A DNA stretch of 64,000 nt from Rotaria sordida (Eukaryota > Rotifera > Eurotatoria > Philodinida > Philodinidae), in assembly GCA_905250125.1 (NCBI GenBank), contig CAJNOL010000827.1, positions 1 to 64,000 on the forward strand, given 5' to 3'. Numbering within the stretch: the first letter of the stretch is position 1; every line of letters begins with the position of its first letter. The notes below the pieces were generated by a model. That model was not told where the DNA came from and did no database searches. It worked only from the letters and a program-made list of their open reading frames with translations. Positions 59,560 to 64,000 of this stretch are shown one piece after another. A program made the position numbers and the translations under genes.

Positions 59560-62500
59560 CTACTTAGACGAAAGACGTGTTTTAAAATAATCCGGATTAC
59601 TTTCTAGGAGCCATTCCGGTTCAACTACTGTTATATCTCTAAAATATAAATATTCATAATTTAATAAAAAAATAAATAGAAAAAACAAAAGAAAATTTTT
59701 TTACCGAATAAATCGTTTAGTGGTTTGAATTAATTCAGTAAAAACAACTAATGAAGGTTTAGCACCAAATAATACTGAACTTGGATGAATTTTAACAATA
59801 TGACGATCATTTATCTAAATAAAATAATAATTCATTAACTTATGTTTGTTTTTCTTTGCCACTTTTTCATTTTATTCAAACTTACTGTTCGATAATCATT
59901 TTCTTTAAAATATTCAGCTACATTCATAAATAAACCATAAGCAAGTGCTTGCCTAAATAAAAAGAAATTATAATTCTAATATATTAGTGATGTGACTTTG
60001 TAAAATTAAGACACGTGTATCTCGAGATAATGAACTTTTCTAGAACTAATTTCTATATGTTAAGTTTTTTTGGAGTTAGATTTTACTGAAAATTCCACCA
60101 GAGATGTGGTTCATTTCGTATAGTCTAGCCTGAAGTTTTCGGATATTTTCTCATATAGTGCAAGATATATTCGTTAATTACTTTTTAATTAATAATCATC
60201 TGAAAGAGCCAACATTTTAACATATGGCTATATTAAAAAAACTTATTCAGAAAAATAATCCTTGTAAAGAATTAAAATAGAATAAAAGGTAAATATGTCT
60301 CGGTTTTGTCTGAAATGGTCCATATAGACATAAAAAAATAAAATTTTTCTTTTACCTAACAAGACTATATTTAGTTCCACAAGATTTAATATTTAATTGT
60401 AATTCAATACAAATACGTCTTAATTGTTTTCGTATTGCACATGCACGTAATAAATTACGTCGATTGATTTTATTTATTTGACACCATTCCTATTCATTAA
60501 AATTTTTTTTTTATTCATGAAAAAGAACGTGAAAATAAACTATTTACTTTTGTTTTTTTATTAGCAATAAAAGTTTTATAAACATTTAATAATGTTAAAT
60601 GATCACCTTCATTCATTGTAAATTTTTGTCTTTGCATCTTCATTTTTTCATTTATATTTGATGATGTAAGAAATATTGTATCAACACTCATAATACTAAC
60701 TAATTTAAGCATTTCTTCTAAACAACCAAGATCAGATGAAGCTAATAAACAACGCGAAAGTCTAGACAAAATAAAAATGTTATATGAACATAATGTTTCC
60801 TTTTTTTTTTAAAAGCTATTTCAATCTAACTTCGGATCAAGCGGAAAACAAGCCATTTTTCGTCCATCATCTGTTAATTCATATGTATTATCATTGGATG
60901 CTTTTATTGCACGAAGATAAGTCAATTCACGTAAAGCAGCTGTTATAGATTTTTCATCTGGTTTAGAAAGAAAATCAAATGTTGAGATATTTGTTATTCC
61001 CATGGCTAAAATTTGCAATCCAGCAGTTGCTAAATTACATCGAAGTAATTCAGGAATAGGTGTTGATGGTAATTGGTCAAATTCTTCTTCTAAAAACAAA
61101 TAACAAAGTAAAATTCGAATTCCAACTGAAGAATATTGATTAACTGCCGTTATTCATTAAGAAAGTCAATTAAACAATTCACTTTTTTGCATAATTTTAA
61201 ATGAATTTCGTGTAGACGTGAGCGAAACCAGTCGTTCGTGATCGCGATTCCAGCAAAACGATGACCGCCTTGCTCATATCTATCTACAACACATGAGTTA
61301 TGGCAATATGACATTCAACATATGTTTTATACGACCAAAAAAGATGTCACTTCCAACGAAAAGTATTAGTCCTTGGTCTCAGTCTCGGCAGAACCGGGAC
61401 TAGGAAACTTAGAGCACATCGGATACGACCCGCGTCCGAATCTGGAATTTTTCTGTTGGATTCGTCGAGAACCCTTACGGCGAACGCTACTCGAAAAGTA
61501 CGAGCTAATTACATTGTCAAGATCGTCCTTATTTAATTAATTTTTCATATAGTATCGTAATGAAATAATAGTTCAATAAAACTACCTACTTCATTACTTT
61601 CGATAGATTCTCTCTTTCTCTCTAATCATATTCGATAAACTTTCATCATAGTGACAAGAAAATCTTTTATGTGAATTTGTTTTTGTTTTTAATCGTTCTA
61701 ACCTGTATACATGCGATAACATGTTCCTGGACATTCACGTCCAGCACGTCCAGCACGTTGCCATGCTTGTGCTTGTGAAATTTTTTGTACTTGTAATAGT
61801 TCTAAACCAGTTTGTGGATTAAAAGTTTTCGTTTTAACATGACCACAATCAATCACATGACGAATACCCGGAATTGTAATTGATGTTTCACCAATATTTG
61901 TTGAAACTATTACTTTACGAATATCTAAATAAATTCTGTTATTTAATAATTTATAAACAGCTTGTGTAAAATATTAAAAAATAAAGAATAGGAATTTTAA
62001 CGTTTCTATTTTCTTATATTAGTGATTTCAGGATTTAATTGATTAAAAACAAAACAATTTATTCGAAGTTTTTATTTCAAAATACACTGATGAAAAGAAA
62101 CAGTAATACTCATGTTTACAATTTAGGATAAAATATGCGTAAATAGACGAAAATCAAAAATTTAAAACTCAAATTAAAAATATTAAATTCAACATGTATT
62201 GTTAAGTCATATTGAAAAAGTATGTGAGATATAATTAGTACTGACGAATGTACTAGAATAAATTGTACTAAATTTTGATGCCCTTTTCTCCTACTTACTA
62301 AGTATAAGAAGTTTTCTTTATATGATAAAAAATATAGAATTTCGAGCTGTACAACACTGTTAACTTTGTTTTTCAAACAAGTTTAAGCTTGTCGACGCCA
62401 AATTTAAAAGATTCACGTTTACTCAGTCATTTCATTGCAAGTTTCTCTTCTCTACTGACGCTTATTGATTTGTGTAAAACGATCTTTTCAAGGTTCTTGA

Positions 62501-64000
62501 GGTTGGTGTTTACTGAAGAAAGACTTGGCTTTGACAACTATCAGTATTATTGAGTCTACTTGGGAAAATCATTCTTTCAAAAATGAGATTTGCTTTATGA
62601 AATATTTATTATTATGTCGTCGAATATAAAATTTAATTCCGAACAAAAACGGTATCAATATCAAATTGAACTGAGAAAATATTTAGGGTGTTTCGAATTG
62701 CAAAATAACAACGGCATAGATCTATTAGGAAAAAAAGACTTCTCTGATGCTTTCGTGTTTTCTTACTTCAAAACTGTATCTCTCAAATATTTTTTCTAAA
62801 ATGCTGATGCACTGACGAGGGAGCTACTCGAACTGATATCCGCCAGTTGAGCTCATATTGGGTTCACAAGAAGGTCTCGGTAAGACTAAAAAACACTCAC
62901 AGAAGGTTTCGTGCTTGTGGATCTCTGCAGTCAAATTATGATCATTTTACTGGATTCTTGATCTGAAATGTCGCTTGTAAATAGATCTGATGGCCCTGAG
63001 AAAATCCTGAAAGTTTCAACAGACATGAATGTTCCTTTGTCAAGATATTAAATTTTCAAGTAAACTTGATTTTTGTGGCACATCATCGGATCTATCTATG
63101 AGCAAAATTTCCGATCGGAATTTCCGTAAAACAATTATAGCTTGATTCCAGAGGCTCATAGATATGAACCATTTTATGATTTTCCTAGTCTTACTGAAAT
63201 CTTCTTGTCAAATTAATATGAGCTCAAATGGTGAGTATTAGTTAGATAGTTTCCTAGTAAGATTTAGTGAAATGTCTTCTGGAACACCTGTTATGAATAA
63301 TCATTTTCGTATGTCAACAAATTTCTAACATTTTCTATTTGCTTCTTTTAATAAAATACTATGAAATGTTCGATGTCTTTTCTTAAGTACAATTATCTAT
63401 ATATTCATTATGATCGAACCGTTATCGTTATTAGACATCGTTTGAAATACAAGTCAGTTTCTGTAAGATTAAGAAAATTTGAAAATTGTTTATTCTTATT
63501 ATATTGTGTTTATATGTATGACTGACAAAAAAGATATGATTTTTTAATGAAATGAAAATCTTAGGAAATATTAAATATATAATATTCTTACTCATAGGTG
63601 TTTGTTTAAAAACAAGCATTTGTTTTACTGTTGCCATATTTGCATAAAGTGGTAAGACAACAATAGGTTCAAGTGATTCTGTTCCACTAGCAATAATGTG
63701 TTTGATAGTTTTACATGTAGAATCGATTTCATCCTGTCCTGTAAGAAATATTAATATTCCTTCATTCAATGGTGTTGAGCGATGAATCTACAATGAGAAA
63801 ATTATTATAAAAAGGAAAAAAAACTCTTTGTTTTTTTTTCTTTACTTGAAATAATGTAACAAGTGATGCATGTATATAATCTGTTTGAATATCTTGTACA
63901 TGAAAAACATCAATAGGATATTGTCGACCTTGTAAATATAAAACAGGTGCTTGATTAAAATAATTCGAAAATAAATCAACATTCATTGTTGCTGACATAA
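59560..64000 (-). CDS. DHX33: DEAH-box RNA helicase DHX33, C-terminal part
   Basis: The gene runs off the right edge, so the N-terminal ATPase motifs (GKT, DEAH) are outside. Exons in the window: 63846->64000, 63592-63787, 61703-61924, 60831-61089, 60548-60761, 60356-60489, 59886-59952, 59705-59814 and 59560-59638, all in phase. Visible motifs are [14 protein letters not shown] (motif III), [11 protein letters not shown] (motif IV), [11 protein letters not shown] (motif V, with Gly where Ala is usual) and QRAGRAGR (motif VI). A winged-helix/HA2 region ([19 protein letters not shown]...) and an OB-fold ([20 protein letters not shown]) follow. The final [19 protein letters not shown] matches DHX33 rather than DHX8/15/16. 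Vertebrate DHX33 acts in nucleolar rRNA synthesis and in translation initiation and also senses dsRNA. The 1.67-kb intron 61925-63591 holds an inverted repeat. Confidence 0.93.
61170..61520. other. GC-richer insert in a DHX33 intron
   Basis: Part of the 613-nt intron 61090-61702. Base composition is clearly less A/T-rich than other introns (CCCGCGTCCGAATCTGG, GAACCCTTACGGCGAACG). No exon-like frame with splice sites and no paired ends, so it is probably an old transposon fragment. Confidence 0.3.
62850..63236. mobile_element. Imperfect palindromic element in a DHX33 intron
   Basis: The left arm GTTGAGCTCATATTGGGTTC plus AAGAAGGTCTCGGTAAGACT is matched in reverse complement by the right arm (TTTGAGCTCATATTAATTTG, AAGAAGATTTCAGTAAGACT). 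Weaker pairing continues inward (AAATAGATCTGATGG versus TAGATAGATCCGATGA). Arms are at least 55 nt, probably about 150 nt with decay. Confidence 0.65.

Noticed and set aside
62590-62799. 69-codon frame in the DHX33 intron
   Set aside because: Opposite strand to the gene, no homology, and located in transposon-bearing intronic sequence.
1-64000. CRISPR arrays, bacterial operons or an integrated prophage
   Set aside because: No spaced direct repeats, no Shine-Dalgarno-led gene strings and no phage genes; the spliced genes show this is eukaryotic nuclear DNA.

Overview
The window is nuclear DNA from a small invertebrate animal. It is very AT-rich. Protein genes are split by short GT-AG introns, mostly 50-80 nt, and the recognisable proteins are metazoan: a WDR88-like WD40 protein, EXOSC10/RRP6, a D-type-like cyclin, a DBHS (NONO/SFPQ/PSPC1) RNA-binding protein, ABRACL and DHX33. 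The style (extreme A/T-ending codons, tiny introns, many degenerate DNA transposons, an acetoacetate-decarboxylase-like single-exon gene) would fit a rotifer, perhaps a bdelloid such as Rotaria. That assignment is an inference; nothing in the sequence proves the species.

Layout, left to right. 1-2079: transposon debris. 2080-4458 (+): orphan protein. 4518-7562 (-): secreted or membrane-anchored two-Ig-domain protein, convergent with the previous gene. 9617-12166 (+): WDR88-like, nine exons. 16437-17539 (+): acidic orphan protein. 19696-20244 (-): one-TM orphan. 22938-25619 (-): EXOSC10/RRP6, fifteen exons, catalytic residues intact, short C-terminus. 26451-27426: Tc1/mariner relic. 29686-30628 (+): D-like cyclin. 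31998-35354: several palindromic elements. 34141-38913 (-): DBHS protein. 39407-40878: hAT-like element. 41456-44307 (-): multipass membrane protein whose long intron holds a hAT MITE and a mariner relic side by side. 45305-45705: palindromic element. 46830-47726 (-): one-TM orphan. 50988-51710 (-): orphan with an N-myristoylation motif. 54239-54934 (+): ADC-fold protein. 56835-58075: foldback element with a piggyBac-like insertion inside it. 59186-59452 (+): ABRACL. 59560 to the right edge (-): DHX33, with its 5' part outside the window.

I rebuilt the multi-exon models by hand from splice signals. In every complete model the exon lengths sum to a whole number of codons. The genes do not form a pathway, although four act on RNA or in the nucleus (EXOSC10, DBHS, DHX33, cyclin).

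The most striking non-genic theme is the density of long, nearly full-length palindromes of a few hundred bp. All five introns longer than 1.5 kb carry either a foldback element or a TIR transposon. The loops of two palindromes contain a run of degenerate TGTGGR-type hexamers. One long palindrome lies in an intron of the DBHS gene, whose vertebrate relatives bind inverted-repeat RNA. I saw no CRISPR, rRNA or convincing tRNA gene.
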